Of a stretch of DNA of 64,000 bases, positions 34,466 to 48,077 are shown piece by piece. The notes beneath the pieces are model-generated. The model worked only from the letters and a program-made list of their open reading frames with translations. It was not told the origin of the DNA and did not search any database. How positions within the stretch are numbered: the first letter of the stretch is position 1; each line of letters starts with the position of its first letter. Source of the stretch: Sipunculus nudus (taxonomy: Eukaryota > Annelida > Sipuncula > Golfingiida > Sipunculidae); assembly GCA_026874595.1 (NCBI GenBank), contig CM049310.1, forward strand, positions 39,747,558 through 39,811,557, written 5' to 3'. Made by a program: the position numbers and the translations under genes.

Positions 34466-37400
34466 CTATTCCTTTAGGTTATGACACAAGCCCTGATTAA
34501 GTCACTGAAATTCAAATGCTCAATATGTATATTAATAAGGGATCTTTGATTGTGTTGGAACAGTGATTTAATGATCTCAAGATATTTTGTTTTTCAAAAT
34601 AGGATAAATGTTTAGTTTGAGATTTATAGTTTTCTGTGGATAAAATATTCTGTACGACACAAAATTGTAATGTGAATGTTATTTGCACATAATACTCTAA
34701 TCATTTTAGAAAATAAGTACTCTACATGCACACAGTTTATAAAAGTCTGAACTAATGGTTACCCAATATCAGAGATTCTTTATAATATTATGCTCTTTAA
34801 CAGTAGTCAATTTGTTCTTCATATTAAATATGAGTGAAAGCCAGACTAGGACAACACAAAAAAAAGACATCTATGTGTATTGTCAGACACAAACAGTTCA
34901 TGAAAGCTGACACATATGTGAAAGTTGGGCCTTAGCAAATTCAGTGAAAATGATATGCATGTGTAAAGTTAGGCCAGAGCAGTTTTGAAATGAAGTGCCA
35001 AGAAATATTACTGTTTTGAAGTACAGTGTAAGAGACCATGTGTCTATTAAGACCACCCTTGAGTGAACCTAAAGCATTTACCCCAATATAACTGACCAGC
35101 CTAATAAGACCACCTGTGAATTCAGACCACTTTGGGTCAGCCCCAGAGGTGGTCCTATTACATTGGCCTTGTGTATCTATCATATTAACAAGTACCAGCA
35201 AGCGATATAACATGGTTTACAGCTTCTTAAACAGTAGGGGATTGTTGTTAAGGTAAATTGAACACTATTTAAGCCAATATCAACACAAATAGCGATTCAA
35301 GCACCTGTGCACTGTTTATAAAATGGTGAATACTGGTACATGCTAATACAATTTTCCAGCATGTTCAGTTTGACAGATTGTAAGAGAAATTAATACCTTA
35401 ATACGTATATCTTAATCTTAGTGGCTTATTAAATATAAAAAAAATTACGTTTTCATGTCCTTGTCAATTTCAGATTCAGATATTTTTATTGTTCAGTGGC
35501 TGTAACAGGCTTATTTAATATAGAAGAAAGAATGGATATTAAGTTAATTAAGACAAGCATATAAAGTGATTATGCTTAAAATTAAAACACCTGAGAACAA
35601 AACAGGACATTTTAGGCAATACATTTCTCCTAAATATTTATCTGTAGTAATAGATGTGGATATTTATTGAAACTAGCGAGTATTTAATGATCTTAACCTT
35701 ATTCTGAATTATAATTGCAGCATACTGTTTTTTTTATATTGTGACAATAGTCTGTTCAATCTGGTTTGTTACAACATTATGAAAAAAACTTTCAGAAATT
35801 TCTCCATACAATAATAAACTGACATTTTGGTTGCAGATGATCTTGTATATTTTCCTCAGAGTCGGTCGGAGAAAAATCCATTTTAATTGTCTTCATTGTA
35901 TCCATAAATATTCCAAATGCCATATCTAGAATATTTTCTTTTAATATCAAATCCGATAATTGTATTACTGATATGTGTATCAATTTGTGATGTGTTCATG
36001 TCTGTTTTCTTTATAATTACTATGACAAAAAAGACATAACATTTGCTTGGCATAAAATAATTAACTCATTGCAAGTATATCAGGTGTGATTGATAAAGCC
36101 ACTTGTTGTCCATAATGTTGACTAGGTACCAGCATATTTTGGTATATTTATGATAACATGTACATGACCTGATCCTCCGGGACATCTGGTATCGGTATTT
36201 ATTTTGTACGAGCATGTTCATACATAGAATTATGTGGAATATTGATGAATCCTAAATCAGTATACTCTGTGAGGTGTATGCCATGACTAGCAACATGGTT
36301 CAATGCAAAACCAGATCAATGCAAAATAAAATATATTTCAAACTGTGTCAGTACAGACATCAGATCACATTGAATAGCAGTCATTGTACATTTAACATGT
36401 ATATGTGGCCCGAGTGTCTATTTTTACACCACCACTGATGGATACATACATTTTATAATATTTCACTTGTATTTTCAGAAGATAAACGGTATTAATTCAC
36501 ACATATTTGACAGTTCTCTTTACTCAAGTGCAGTCATTCAGATGTATTTAACTTATTTTTTACCGTAATCAAACACTGATATATTGCTGTGCCTGGCAAA
36601 CTTAGCTCTGCAGTTACATTGAAAATTGAACATCATTGAAATAAATACTCAGAAAAATGCTGCATGTTTCCAGGGCGACGGTGAAACTTTATTGCTTTTA
36701 TATTTTCTCATGTTCACAGCAAAAAAAAAAGCAAAACATTTTTATACCCTTTCTTGACAGAGAACAATTGTTAGAATATAATTTTTCTTGTAGTCATTGG
36801 TTCCATTTATGAGATGTGATTGACAGATTTTAGGAATCAGCTTCTCAAAATGGGTCATTATCTGCAAGTATTTATGAAATATTGTGTACCTACTCGTGTG
36901 GAAGGATAAAAAGCATATAATGGCCATCTTATTCAAATGTTAAATTGTCCAGTGTGTTTATGTCTCTTTAACTATGAGTTTATGTGTTGTAGATAGTGTT
37001 TCATTGTTGTTAATTAGGAGGATACTAGTATCTGGTTACACTGTTGAAGGTTTGTGGTTCTATTGTTACACTGTTTATTGTGATGTCTGTCAAATCTCTG
37101 TTAAGATTTAAATGTCTTTTCTTTATTTGAAAGAACAGCCTTGTTAATAATCTCTGAACCATTCCTATCTTGTTGCCATTATATGCATGAATGAAAAATT
37201 TTATCAACAAAATTTGGTAGATATTTAGTATTATTTTAAAGGTTGAATTCATGATAACAGTAATTGAGTAATTAGTTCATAATAAATCTTGGCCTTGGCC
37301 AAATCTTGTTTTGGGTTTTACAGTGGATCATATGTAAACATTTTGAAACTACTTGACTCTAGTTGATACTTGCATTTTTGTAGAAATAAATGGTTAGTAG

Positions 37401-37584
37401 ATTTGATCTATTTTGTGTTTTAGTTATATTAGGAACATGAAGCTTGGGATAATTATTTCGCCTTCTCCCCCCCCCCCCCCCTGTCATGAAACTACTCTGG
37501 ACCCTGACATAAAAGGTTTTGGTAATTGTGACATACAAAAGCACAAATGGTTTCATTGGAACTTCTACCCCCTCTCCATTTTTT
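34466..37584. other. RABEPK 3' UTR and intergenic
   Basis: No exon supported. Candidate poly(A) signals are AATAAA at 35813 and near 36326. A stretch near 35030-35170 repeats TAAGACCACC-type phrases, a probable old repeat. A run of 15 C lies at 37467-37481. Confidence 0.45.
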
Positions 37585-40500
37585 AGCTCAGCTGACTGTA
37601 AGTCAACTGAGGTATAGGGACGGTGCTTTGTCCGTCGTCCGTCTGGCCGTCCGTTAGCAGGGCACAAATCGTAACTGCTGGCCCTAGAAACTTATAAGTG
37701 AACATCCAGGGATGTCAATAAAAAATATCTTCTTGGAAACCTGAAATTAGGTCACTGCGACCTATATTCTCCGAGCTATGGGGCTTGAAAGTACCCCCCA
37801 GAATAATCAAAAATTTGATACAAAACCTCCAATATCTAGATCTTGATATTTGTATCCCCAGACAAAGTCGGGATACTATGGTTTCACAACGGTCCCGCCG
37901 CCGCCTCCGAAAAACCTTGTGAGCGGGATAACTAAAAAAATATTTCACTGATCTTTTTCAAACTTTACAATTGTATAGATATAGGTAAGGGGATGAAGCC
38001 TATTTAAAATGGGGTCATGACCTATGCTAGGAGAGTGACCTTGACCTTGAATAGGTCCATTTTTGCTGAAAATAACACAAATTCTTAAATATCTCAAGTA
38101 AGCTTGCATGGACTGGTCTAAAAATCAAGGTGACCGAAGATCTTGGATAGCCTTGTGATATACCGGAAACTGGTGGCACCACCTATTATCCTTTTCTTGT
38201 TTTTACGCCTTTTAATACCCCCATAATTGCCACTTGACAGTACTGTAAGCATTATAAGTCAAAAACTAATGGACAGATTTCTTTCATATTATGCACATGT
38301 AGAGAGCTGGGTTATGAGATGAGGTCTATTTACATTTGGGTCATGACCTTTACCATGAGAGTGGCCTTGACCTTTAATGTGTCCATATTTGGTGAAAATC
38401 ACACCTCTTATGATATCTCCAGTATTGATAGCCATATGGATTTCAAACGTGACTTATGTATGGCCCACCACTAAAGTAAGAACCCTATAGGTTCTAGGGT
38501 CATGAGGTCAAAGGTCAAGGTCACTGGACTCTCATCTTAAAAGATACTGTGGATGCATTTTAAGCCAAACTTTCATCCCAGGTCTTCCATCTTGAATATA
38601 TAGCTCACTTGCCAATAGTGGATGATCCATATCAATTTTGGGGTCACAAGGTCAAAGGTGAAGGTCACAGGAGCCATCTGTCCAAAAATTAGTTTCTGGA
38701 TGATAATTCCTGCTTTTATTGATGTATGGATTTCAAACTTGACTTGTATATGACCCATTGGAAAAGCAAGATCCGAATTGATTTTGGGGTCATGAGGTCA
38801 AAGGTCAAGGTCACAGGACACATCTTTAAAAAGATTGTGGATGCATTTTCAGCCAAACAATTCATCTCAGATCTTTCATCTTACACATATAGTTCACCTG
38901 CCAAGAGTGGAAGACCCGTATCAATTTTGAGGTCACAAGGTCAAAGGTGAAGGTTACAGGAGCCATCTGTCAAAAAATTAGTTTCCGCATGATAATTCCT
39001 GCTTTTATTGATGTATAGATTTCAAACTTGATTTATATATGTCCCATTGAAAAAGCAAGACCCTAATTGATTTTGGGGTCATGGAGGTCAAAGGTCAAGG
39101 TCACAGGGGCCTATTCTTAAAGAAGGGGGCCGTAAGTACTATGTCTGGGGATACTCGGGCACCTGTGGTGCCAAGAAATGTCTAGTTAATGCATGGATTG
39201 TCGTGAATCTTGCCTTGAATATTGACCATGACTAGTTTCGCAGTTCCTGATTAGTGGTGGCACCACCTGTATTTTTTATATTTTAATGAATATTTTTGTA
39301 TTTTCTTTACTTTAAAATGACAACAATCATGTCAGTTTCTCAGCTGTGATTACATCTAGTGTCCAAAAACCTGGTGTGTTTACTGATCACAAGTGGATGC
39401 CCCATAGTAATCACCCTGTCTGTCTGTCTGTCTGTTTGTCTCTGTTTGTCTGTCAGTCCATCCATCCATCCATACAAATTTGTTTCCAGATGATAACTCG
39501 AGGTTGGATTGACATACGGATTTCAAACTTGACTTACATATGGCCCACCACTAAAGCAAGAACATATATGATTTTTTGGGTCACGAGGGCAAAGGTCAAG
39601 GTCACAGGACTCACTTATTTAAAAAGATTATGGCTGCATTTTAAGCCAAGCTTTTCATCTTAAACTTTCAATCTGGCGCATTTAGCTGACTTGCCAGTAT
39701 GGGGAGAGCATAAATGAATTTGGGGTCACAAGGTCAAAGGTCAAGGTCACTGTACCCAGTTTAGAAAGATTGTGGATGCATTTTAAGCCAAACTTTTCAT
39801 CCCAAACCTTCCATCTAGCACATATAGCTGAGCTGCCAATAGGGGAAGAACCTGATTGATTTGGGGGTCACAAAATCAAAGGTCATGGTCACAGGGGCCC
39901 ATCTGTCCACATATTTGTTTCTGGGTTGACATATTGGTTTCAATTTTGACTAACATATGACCCACCAATAATGTAAGAACCCTTTAATTTTTGGGTCCAA
40001 AGGTCAAGGTCACAGGACCCACTTCTTTAAAAAGATTGATCTATTTTTATCCAAACTTTCTGTCCCAAATCTTCCATCTTCCAGGTGTTGCTCACCTGCC
40101 AATAGTGGAAGTAACTTATAGACAGACATGGGGTCTATTACAGATGTTCTATTACTATTACTATTACTTTCAATTTCTGATATTACTATTACTATTACTA
40201 TTACCACATTTTATCTTCTATTACTATTACTATTACTATTACTTGGGTATCTATTACTATTACTATTACTATTACTTAAACTGATGAGTGGATTCTAGAC
40301 CTTGTGCAGCCATGAGTGCTATAAACTAGCACTACAATCATGTTTAAATAATATTACAAGCACCTATATCATCCAGTTATAACCTACACAATTTTCTTAT
40401 ACTGTGTCTGTCATTTACAAGAAGCCTAATGATACTGGAGATCTTAATTATTTCAGCTTCTTTAATTATGCTTTTTTTTATATTTTGAAACCTCAATGAT

Positions 40501-43069
40501 TATTAGGATGCTTAGTCGAAATGATAAGATAATTGTATGAACTCTTGAATACATGTAATTTAAAAGCAACCCATTTTACAGGCCCTGGCATATGTAAAAT
40601 ATTGATTTATAATAATATGCATACTTGTACATTTTATATCATTTTCATATGTATTTCACATAAATTTATTTTATAGTACATACTTCCATTAAGATTTAAC
40701 CTATTTCTCATAGTTAATAAATTAAGATTTTCAGTGTAACTAAAAATTGTCTCCAAAGTAATCATAGTATTCATGATTATTGCATATTATTATTTAGTAT
40801 CAAAACTGACAATTCAGTCCTTTATGTATGTATCAGGAGAGGAATTTATGTAGGGCTGTGTCCTGTTTCCCAATCCTTATAAATATATCCAATAATAATA
40901 CTGTTTACGTCAAGATTCTGGACAGATTCTAAACTGGAGACAAAAGTACCCCATCTTCTCGGGTGTATTATTTTATCACATCTTGAGAGTGAACAGAGAG
41001 CTGGTAAACTTTACAATAATGCTAGCATGGATGGCTTTTATTCTTCAGGCATGCCCTTCTTAATTGCAGCAAAACCAGCATAGGATAATTTAGGAATATA
41101 GAGAGTGATTTAAACTTACATCAATTTTACAAAACAAATAAAATATTATATATATAACTTTCACAATAAATTTGGTATTAAACAATCATGTACTTTAAAT
41201 TTTGTACATAACAGGATCTAATTATTTGATATCAAAATTTCACATATTAAATAATAAAATATTAACAGTTACTTATATTCTCATATTATATAATCAGATA
41301 AATTAATATCGTGAAAAAAATGGTTCATTTATTTTTCAAAATATAATTAACATAATTTTAGATATTGAATGAAGGTCTGCAAAATTGGTTCTATGAAATA
41401 ACAGACAAGTATTAAAAGAATAGTTTTAAAAGAATATGTATATAAATTAACTAGATCATACATGTGCTTGCAGTATAACTTTATCTAAGTGAATTTAGTA
41501 CTGGTATGAGTTTATATAGCCGTGACAAACACGACTCAGTTAGGACCCCCTACTGAGATGTGACACAAGCCAAATTTAGAACCGCCCTGCAAGTCCACGC
41601 TCCACGCTTTATAACCGTATCTCCGCATGCAGGCAGGCAGCAGGCAGAAATCTCCGATACATGCAGAACAATATACGAATATATTGGGTTATAACGGAAT
41701 ATTTAACACACATGGTAGGTGTCATTGGAGAGATAAGAAACTTATTAAAATTTCTAGTGCGTTTATTTGAAGTGACACGATACTTGTAAGCAATGAGGCG
41801 TTGTCAAAATTGACAAAAATATTTGCATCCTCATTAACTCGATCCTCAGAGTTAGATGTCCAGGCAGTCTGGCAAGCCAGTAATCTGGCCATAATGTCAG
41901 AGGGCCGATCTAGCGCAAGAGTTTATATAGCATTGTAGGCTTCAATACTTTATGGGTAGTGAAAACACCATAAGCTTATCATGAACATTTTGGGTCTGCA
42001 ATGTATCTGGTTCCATATTATATTTTTCTGAATGTGTGTTATTGTAATCTGTATGATTAAAATGCAAAGTGGTTTGTGAAAAATAAATCAAGGTACATTT
42101 CAGAATATGCACATGGATTGATGGATTTGAGATAAGATGTACATGTCACAATAATAATACACTATTTATCTGTCTCTTAACATCAAACATGCCTCTGTTT
42201 ATCCATGGTTTACTAATCAAAAGTTCAGATTGTGCCAGATTACTTATTTGGCTGTGACCTGCTCTGTCCAGTACTCTTATGTAATTAGCACCAGTGGTCA
42301 CCAGCAGTGTGGCAGCTGACCCATGCTTGCCTCAATAGGCACATCCTGGGCAATTTAACTGGACAAGAACTGAGTCTGTTCAGCATTATTTGCTGATAAG
42401 CTTCATGATCAAGGGGCTCACAGGAAGTAATAGAAAGTAATATGTATTACTCTATTACTTTGCCTTCTTTTTCTATTACTATTACTATTACAGCTCAAAT
42501 TTTTGAGTCTATTACTATTACTATTACTATTACATGGAAAAAGCTGTAATAGTCTATTACTATTACTATTACTTATTACTATTACCCCATGTCTGCTTAT
42601 AGATTTTGGGGTCAAGGTCATGGAGGCCATCTGTCCACATATTAGTTTCCAGATGATAACACCAGTTTGGTTTGAAATATTGGTTTCAAACTTGACTTAT
42701 ATATAGCCCACAACTAAAGTGAGAACTGTTGATTCTGGGGTCATGAGATCAAAGGTCAAGGTCTCAAGACCCACTACTTTAGAAAAATTGTGGATGCATT
42801 TTAAGCCCAAACTTTTCATCTCAATCCTTCCATCATTGACATGTGGTGCATCTGCCAATAAGTTTCCTTTTTGATTTTGGGGTCACTAGGTCAAAGGTTA
42901 AGGTCACAGGGCCCATCCATTCACAAATTATTTTATTGATGATAACTCCAGTTTGGCTAGACAGGTTGGCTTCAAACTGATCACAGGACCAATATTTTGG
43001 AAATCCTCATAAACATATATCCTTATAGACAAATGCAGCTGAGTGTCAAGACCCATGGGTCCCTAGTTT
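37585..43069 (+). mobile_element. Hairpin-ended repeat element with GGTCAAAGGTCAAGGTCAC array
   Basis: The left end has the stem CTCAGCTGAC-TGTAA-GTCAACTGAG (37587-37611) followed by GTCCGTCGTCCGTCTGGCCG. The right end has CAGCTGAG and the perfect palindrome GACCCATGGGTC (43050-43061), then CCTAGTTTTT. Between them is an array of roughly 190-bp half-units in two alternating forms. Each contains a variant of GGTCAAAGGTCAAGGTCAC plus GATGATAACTCC-, TTTCAAACTTGACTTA- and GCCAATAGTGGAAGA-type segments. No ORF spans it. The hairpin-CTAG right end recalls Helitron-like termini, but class is not proven. Interrupted by the insertion at 40123-42595. Confidence 0.65.
40123..42595. mobile_element. Non-autonomous hAT-type element, 2.5 kb, perfect 8-bp target duplication
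   Basis: The terminal inverted repeat CAGACATGGGGT (40123-40134; reverse complement at 42584-42595) is flanked on both sides by CTTATAGA (40115-40122 and 42596-42603). Removing it restores a continuous array unit (GCCAATAGTGGAAGTAA into CTTATAGATTTTGGGGTC). Both ends carry clustered CTATTACTATTAC subterminal repeats. The AT-rich interior has no transposase-sized ORF. The 8-bp duplication and CAG terminus fit hAT. Confidence 0.9.
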
Positions 43070-43348
43070 TTCTGTTTAACATAATTAATGATCAGGCAAC
43101 AAGTCATACCTGGAATAAAGACCTAAAATAAGTATCACTTTTTAAGAATCATGGTATGATGTATTTATGTTACATTAAATATCAAAATTGTAATGAATGG
43201 AAAAAGGAATTATATTAATCACATTTTCACATGTTTCTAGGGTACGAATAAAAAAACAATAAATTGTGACCTGTGAATTAATAGAGGACTAATGCACTAT
43301 GTTCATAAGTGAAACAGAAAAAAAGTATTAATTTTAATATATACAACT

Positions 43349-43606
43349 TTATTTAGATACATCATTGTATGTACAATAATTAGTCAACATCAACAGGGTA
43401 TGAGAACAGTACATGATTATGCAGCCAAAACAAGGAATACACTGCAGGAAAATAATCGTGGGTCGTATAACACAGGTTTTACATCCGCTAACTCCTGCGC
43501 ATTGACAGTCACCACTACCTACAGTCACACACAATAACCCTGTATGTGATACACACAAATTACATCCAAAGATTACATCACAAATGCTGAAGATGCCCTC
43601 TATCAA
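43349..43606 (-). CDS. Cysteine-rich hypothetical ORF, possible terminal exon
   Basis: An 85-codon minus ORF has 13 cysteines, many in close pairs (DCQCAG, GCKTC, CIPCFGC). The TAA stop overlaps an AATAAA (complement of 43348-43353). A splice-acceptor-like TGTAG precedes the segment starting GTAGTGGTGACTGTCAATG. It could be the last exon of an unseen minus-strand gene. I do not recognise a family, and chance is a real alternative. Confidence 0.2.
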   Translation of the reverse strand: MIEGIFSICDVIFGCNLCVSHTGLLCVTVGSGDCQCAGVSGCKTCVIRPTIIFLQCIPCFGCIIMYCSHTLLMLTNYCTYNDVSK

Positions 43607-44998
43607 CTGATAATGGAACTAGGGCCGAATTAAATACAGGAATAAAATATGCTGAAATCTTACACTAGCAAGTCCCATGATCAAATGCTTAAAAACATTT
43701 GTTATACACGTGTACATGCATGAGAACCATGATTAACAGTATGGCTAAAACTGATGTGTCCATTAAAAATAATGTTTTTATATGCCTGAATTTGAGATAT
43801 AAACTATTATCATACAAGGGGTTTGGGTGAGATTTTCATGTTTATGGAGTGAAAATTTTAAGTCCTGCATGTTCGAATGACTATTTTTCAAACGGTTCAT
43901 TTTTGGCTTCTCTAGTTTTACATTTTATAGGACTTTACAGGCTTTAATTTTGTAGTCCCAGCCAAGAAAGTGTCAACTATTCACATATTTATTCAATATT
44001 GGGTTCCTGGAAGAAAAAGTTATCCTTGCACATTCCATGAATCCTGAGTATTCTGGATAGATTCAGTGTCTGCATGTGGGTTTTATGAAGATTTTAATGC
44101 ATATAAACATACATAAACATCAATATAAACATACATAAACATTGATGTTAAGCTTTGGTCTGTGCTAGATCAGAGCAGCATATTGTCCTGATGTTGATAA
44201 AGAAATAAGCTTAACAGTCATATAAATAATATAGTGGAGCTTTCCAGAATCAGGACAGGGGATAAAGAGGGATATATAGATAAAGAGTCAGATACAAAGA
44301 CCTTCCAGTCTGTAAACTCTGCCAAAGTAAACTCCATAAAAAATGCCAACATCCCATTGGTGGCACATGATAACCTGATTATTATTGTAACATTACCACA
44401 TTTGGTGATCCCCAAAGTAGTCCCTAAGCAAGATTTTTCCAACAAAAGAAAGACCCTCTGTGTACTACAAATACAGTTGTTATCTTTTGCTGACAGTATG
44501 CAGGTAAAATAAGGTGTGACATGGAAGGTGACTGATGATGATCAGCAAACTTAAACTAGTGAACCAATGCTCATGGACCGCATTTTTGAAAAAAGAAGCC
44601 GCCTTCAAGAAACTGAATCTAAATTGCATTAAACAGTTGCTGGTACAGCATATGAATACTGGCCTATACAATATACCGTGCTAGAACAACCAAAACTGCA
44701 GCGGCGAGCAGTCATCACTGATGTTGCAGGAATGTAGCACCTGATAAGGACTAAAAAATGTGTTGCTGGCACCATCTTTAGAGCCCAACTACCACTACAT
44801 TATGAGTGGTCTGTCAATGGAAATGAATTCTATCAAACAAATTTGTGAAAGTAACCAACTTGTGTGGACTTCAGTTTAAAAATATGTAATTTTTATCAGC
44901 CCAGGCTCAAGTGGTGATAAATAGTTTGTCCAGAGGACACACTTGAAAGCCTTATTACAACACCATCCTTCAATTGTCCATAGTGTTATTAGAACATT

Positions 44999-45072
44999 GT
45001 CATATCCTGTTACATGTATAATTTTCTGGTTGCTGAGAATTACAGAAAATTATACATGTAACAGGATATGAC
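44999..45072. repeat. Perfect 30-bp inverted repeat hairpin
   Basis: The arm 44999-45028 (starts GTCATATCCTGTTACATG) is exactly complemented by 45043-45072 around a 14-nt loop (GTTGCTGAGAATTA). No flanking duplication is evident. It could be a tiny foldback element or a transcribed hairpin. Confidence 0.85.
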
Positions 45073-48071
45073 AGAGTATCACTGAAGAGCAAGGTATGCA
45101 ATTATATTATATTCACAAGGACAAAAAAAGTTTTCATACTGAATAAACAGGAGTAGTCATTTATAGTCCAAGGTACTGCATAAAGTAAAATTATAGTAAT
45201 TATTCATTGCGGACTTAGACTTGAAAAATGTTTAGATAACAACCTGGGACAACCTATTGAGAGAAACTGAAGTAACCTCAGACAAAGTAAAATATACAAG
45301 TAATAAATAAATAACCAATTTATAATTCTTTATATATAATCCTTACCAGGATACTGTGATATCTTGTACCAGTCAAAATATGATTATACATGGTCGTATG
45401 ACACCTCACTTCACACATATAAATTATACAATTACCTCCATATCATGACACTGGCATTTAGATATGAGTATTTAAAACAAACAGCTGTTAAAGAAAATAC
45501 CAGACACCTCATGAACTAAGTATAAACTAGACAAGAACTCACTGTCACTCACTTCAAGTATTTACTTGACATTGTCCTGTCTTTTTTCTCTTCTACTTTA
45601 GTTTTTGCAGGCAGAAAAAAATGAGGACGCTAATTTTCTAAAAACATTCACGTCATTATTCTATATATGCTTTGGTTGTTGATAAGAGGCTCTGCACGCT
45701 AACATGCATACCTATATATTAATTCACAATAGTGATACAGGGAACAAAACTATGCTCACACCGCATGCTGACCAACACATAGAAAGTGTAGACCTGTTCT
45801 CTACCTGATTTTTACTTTTTCCAAAGTTATGATGGTAATAGAGGAGTTTATATATTCTTAAAAAAAAAGAGAGCGACCTTTTCCTAATTAATCAAATAGA
45901 GAGATTAACAGCGAGACATTATCCATCCCCTGATTAAGACTAGTCAATATACGAACCATGTTTATGTGCATGAACATTGTATATGAGGTCTTAACATGGG
46001 ACTAAACGACTCCAGTTTGCCAGGTTTGCCAAAGGTATTCATACAACATAAATGTTCACAGTCACAACAGTACATGGGTCACAGCACAACAGTGCCTAAA
46101 ATAAAAATCACCTCTGCTGTACATGTATTCTTAATGCTATATATCATGATAAATGCATGCACATAATTTTGAGCATTTTCTCCAAATGTGATATTTTTAT
46201 AACCTTTTTAGTGCAGCATTGAAAGCGGATGATACTACATTAAACCATTGATAAATGAAGGCTTATCTACTGACACTGCATGTCAGAAATTAAAGATATA
46301 CAATATTTATGATACTGTAAACAAGGCATCAAGAGCTTTTGACCCAAGGTATAAAATAACAAAATGTTTGGTTCTGGATTCAGAAAAAAGCCACTCGCCA
46401 TCTGCCAGAGAATTATAAACAAAGGCACACTGTGGCTGGTAAAATTAAGAATCTTAAGGTCTGATATTAACTGACAATATAACCTTATGTTTAATACAAT
46501 ACCATGCTGAATTATCATTTGAAAATATAAACAACAACAGCATCTGTTATTACAGAACACTGAGTGCACATTTAAACCCCAAAAAATTCAAAGTAATGTG
46601 TATTCCTATGCACATTTTGATAGTTTATTGAGAGTGAAACTATTTTACAGATGACAAATGCATGTTTGTACTTTTTATCACAGAAGTACCAAACATGTTG
46701 AAAACTGATGGAAAATAGTTTATATCTTCTTGTTTATTCCTGTATAACAAAGTGCAGTATTCTTACAGTAAACAGTACCCATAATGAAAATCAACAACAT
46801 CTGGTGTTTTGGCTGGAAACTTAAGTATCCCATAAAATTGGTATAATGATTTGAATACCCTTTGAATATCATCTTACATCACACATTAAGGTGGTGAGAA
46901 TTAGTCTTCTATGCACAAACAGGTTTTTTTTTAAAGAAAATTATAACACTACATTGCATCAATACACATTTCTATGCACATGTGTCCATCTAGTAGAAAA
47001 GTATTTTCATTTTTCAGAATACAGTTCGAGTTGCTTGTAAGACACTTAAGCTTAACAAGAAATATTACTCTGAAATGTATATGCTGCCTACGGTATGATC
47101 TACACTTGGTGCAGAACAGCAGTGACTTTGAAAATAAATATGCTCCTAGCCAATGAACAAGTGAACCATAGGTCATGATGTTCAGCTGATGAGCTTAGCT
47201 GAATTGAGGGAGAGTCTGTGTCTGGACACTTTTAAATGCACACTCACAAGTAAAGAATAAATTATTCTATATAGATATACACTATAAAGACAAGGGACCC
47301 TTGAGGTGAGCATTACTGTTTAATTTGGCAAATGATCTGAATGAAAATACATGTTCTCTCAGAGTGCTGGATAGATTTCAAAGAGCCAAAGAAGAATAAA
47401 AAACACCTGCTTCAAGAATACTGAGGGGCATACAGCCAAAATATGTTTGTGTTCCATGAATAAAGCAGACATTAAGAGCCAAGCTTCATATTGTTACATG
47501 AAAGCAAAAGTAACAGATACCTGGTATCATTTAAAGTGGCCTGTGATGCTAGACTCCCAGATAATTTGTAAAAAATTGCTTTGGGCTCACATTTGGAAAT
47601 GTTATTGACTCTCACAAAATGTAACATTAGGTGGCCAGAAGCAGGGAGTTAAATAATATCTCTGCAGAAAGTCCTGCACAATGAATCTTGTGTTGTTTTC
47701 TATCAGTTGATGGAGGTCAGAGGTATGATAATGCTGTCCATGACATCATTACTGAGCAGTGTGCCAGACACTGACCTCTCTCATGATCATGTTGCTCTGG
47801 TGCAGGTAAGAACATAAGAATCAAGCAGAACTTGTACGACAGGTACAGGAAACTGAACTCCAGTGATGTTACATGCTTCAATTACATCTATTTATGCATG
47901 TAGACAGCAGTTGTTTTTTTTTGCTCCAGCTTTAAGACATTCAATTTTAGAAATTATGTAGTCCACCAACCCTCGTTTCTGCATCAAAAAGCCAGGGCTA
48001 TGGTTAAACCTATTTTAGTACTTTTTAACTAGTACTCAAAAATGGTTCATTATTTATCCTGAAAAGGTTGA

Positions 48072-48077
48072 TTTATT
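48072..48077 (-). other. Candidate COP1 polyadenylation signal
   Basis: TTTATT on the + strand gives AATAAA on the minus strand, about 605 nt after the COP1 stop codon. It is the nearest canonical signal I found. Confidence 0.35.

Larger units (their letters stand above)
43070..48071. other. Intergenic, mostly nothing recognised
   Basis: Apart from the cysteine-rich ORF at 43349-43606 and the hairpin at 44999-45072, only short unsupported ORFs are present. AT-rich throughout. Confidence 0.4.

Noticed and set aside
39420..39475. CTGTCTGTCTGT and CCATCCATCCAT runs as an independent microsatellite locus
   Set aside because: Similar short runs are part of the surrounding array units; not treated as a separate feature.
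44234..44512. 92-codon + strand ORF
   Set aside because: Also open on the minus strand; no domain, and AT-rich composition like its surroundings.
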